Shown: positions 11,907 to 12,842 of the stretch, in pieces
How positions within the stretch are numbered: the stretch's first letter is position 1
How the letters are laid out: each line of letters starts with the position of its first letter
DNA from: Burkholderiales bacterium
GTDB taxonomy: Bacteria; Pseudomonadota; Gammaproteobacteria; Burkholderiales; Casimicrobiaceae
Assembly: GCA_031277445.1 (NCBI GenBank)
Contig: JAITMH010000043.1
Coordinates: 1 to 12,842 of the forward strand
DNA: 12,842 nucleotides
Reading direction: 5' to 3'
The notes under the pieces: generated by a model
The model's input: the letters and a program-made list of their open reading frames with translations, nothing else
The model's database searches: none
What the model was told of the DNA's origin: nothing
Made by a program: the position numbers and the translations under genes

Positions 11907-12842
11907 ATGAGCGAATTTCTTTTTACGTCGGAGTCGGTTTCGGAAGGTCACCCGGACAAGGTGGCCGACCAGATTTCGGATGCCGTACTCGACGCCATTC
12001 TGGCGCAAGACCCGCAAGCGCGGGTGGCGGCAGAAACGCTGGTGTCCACGGGGCTGGTGGTGATGACCGGCGAGATTACGACGAACGCCAGCGTTGACTA
12101 CGCCAACGTTGCCCGCTCGACGATCCGCAAGATCGGCTACAACGATCCGGAACTGCGTTTCGACGCCGATGGTTGCGCCGTGATGGTGTGCTACGGGCAT
12201 CAATCGCCCGACATCGCGCAGGGCGTTGACCAAGCCTCCGACGAAGCGCTCGATCAGGGCGCGGGCGATCAGGGGATGATGTTTGGCTACGCTTGCGACG
12301 AAACGCCGACACTGATGCCGTTTCCGATCTATTACGCGCACCGGCTGGTTCAGCGTCAGGCCGACGTGCGGCGCGATGGCCGACTGCCCTGGCTGCGGCC
12401 CGACGCCAAATCGCAAGTCACCGTTCGCTATTGCGATGGCCGGCCAGTAGCGATTGATACCGTCGTACTCTCGACCCAGCACCATCCCGAAATGAACGAC
12501 AAGCAAAAAGAGCTGGCTGAAGCGGTGGTCGAAGAAATCATCAAACCGGTGCTACCGGTCGAAATGCTTCAAGGCACGCGCTTTCTGGTCAACCCGACCG
12601 GACGTTTCGAGATCGGCGGACCGCATGGCGACGCCGGACTGACCGGACGGAAAATCATTGTCGATACCTACGGCGGCGCAGCACCGCACGGCGGCGGCGC
12701 GTTTTCCGGTAAGGATCCCTCCAAAGTGGATCGCTCGGCGGCTTACGCGGCGCGTTACGTTGCCAAAAACATCGTTGCGGCAGGATTGGCGCGGAAGTGC
12801 CAAGTGCAGCTCTCCTATGCCATCGGCGTCGCACGTCCCATC
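11907..12842 (+). CDS. metK: MetK, S-adenosylmethionine synthetase (5' part, runs off the window)
   Basis: Makes SAM from methionine and ATP, releasing phosphate and pyrophosphate; cytoplasmic homotetramer. The 312 codons present cover most of the usual 385-395 residues; the 3' end is cut by the window edge, not by a mutation. Signatures: [20 protein letters not shown] (5-24), with His15 and Asp17 of the ATP site, [12 protein letters not shown] (the methionine-binding hexapeptide region), INPTGRF-like [15 protein letters not shown], the P-loop-like [16 protein letters not shown] and [18 protein letters not shown]. Two ATG codons are adjacent (11904, 11907). AGGAG at 11897-11901 is only 2 nt from the first and 5 nt from the second, and [11 protein letters not shown] is the usual betaproteobacterial N-terminus, so I use 11907. 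Confidence 0.96.
   Translation, partial: MSEFLFTSESVSEGHPDKVADQISDAVLDAILAQDPQARVAAETLVSTGLVVMTGEITTNASVDYANVARSTIRKIGYNDPELRFDADGCAVMVCYGHQSPDIAQGVDQASDEALDQGAGDQGMMFGYACDETPTLMPFPIYYAHRLVQRQADVRRDGRLPWLRPDAKSQVTVRYCDGRPVAIDTVVLSTQHHPEMNDKQKELAEAVVEEIIKPVLPVEMLQGTRFLVNPTGRFEIGGPHGDAGLTGRKIIVDTYGGAAPHGGGAFSGKDPSKVDRSAAYAARYVAKNIVAAGLARKCQVQLSYAIGVARPI

Overview
The window looks like chromosome of a GC-rich betaproteobacterium. The clues are the style of MetK, RppH and the Sua5 protein, extended -10 promoters of the form TGCTACAAT, a complete System I cytochrome c maturation operon, and dense dispersed palindromic repeats. Genus cannot be fixed from this stretch; Rhodocyclales or Nitrosomonadales would fit, but that is inference.

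Layout. Positions 1-600 hold no convincing gene and are packed with palindromes, a large nested inverted repeat (61-250) and a 19-bp direct repeat. A heptamer repeat array (604-658) runs straight into an extended -10 promoter (656-664), which is followed at once by a strong intrinsic terminator (688-714); this is either an attenuator for the next operon or a very short RNA. Positions 789-7727 are a complete ccmABCDEFGHI operon, with start-stop overlaps at most of its central joints and one interruption: a 119-bp MITE-like element between ccmA and ccmB. After 272 bp containing a terminator-like hairpin and a perfect FNR/ANR box comes a monocistronic octaheme cytochrome c nitrite reductase gene (8000-9658), closed by a strong UUCG terminator. 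Then follow rppH (9843-10430), a Sua5-type tRNA t6A gene on the minus strand (10420-11454, convergent with and overlapping rppH), a second 239-bp MITE-like element, and the 5' part of metK, which runs off the right edge.

How the genes work together. CcmABCD load haem onto CcmE, CcmFHI ligate it to apocytochrome CXXCH motifs, and CcmG keeps the cysteines reduced. The adjacent reductase needs eight covalent haems, seven at CXXCH and one at the catalytic CXXCK, so the locus pairs a very demanding client with the assembly machine. The FNR box suggests the reductase is induced without oxygen, for six-electron reduction of nitrite to ammonium (or detoxification of NO or hydroxylamine). RppH, Sua5 and MetK are housekeeping neighbours (mRNA 5'-end decay, tRNA modification, SAM synthesis).

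The least expected signal is in the non-coding DNA. A family of heptameric tandem arrays (consensus CTGAYNY) occurs at four sites and touches the -10 box of all three extended -10 promoters found here. One array has been absorbed into the C-terminal coding sequence of rppH, where it encodes a 7-residue periodic tail; another pair forms a long hairpin in the metK leader.
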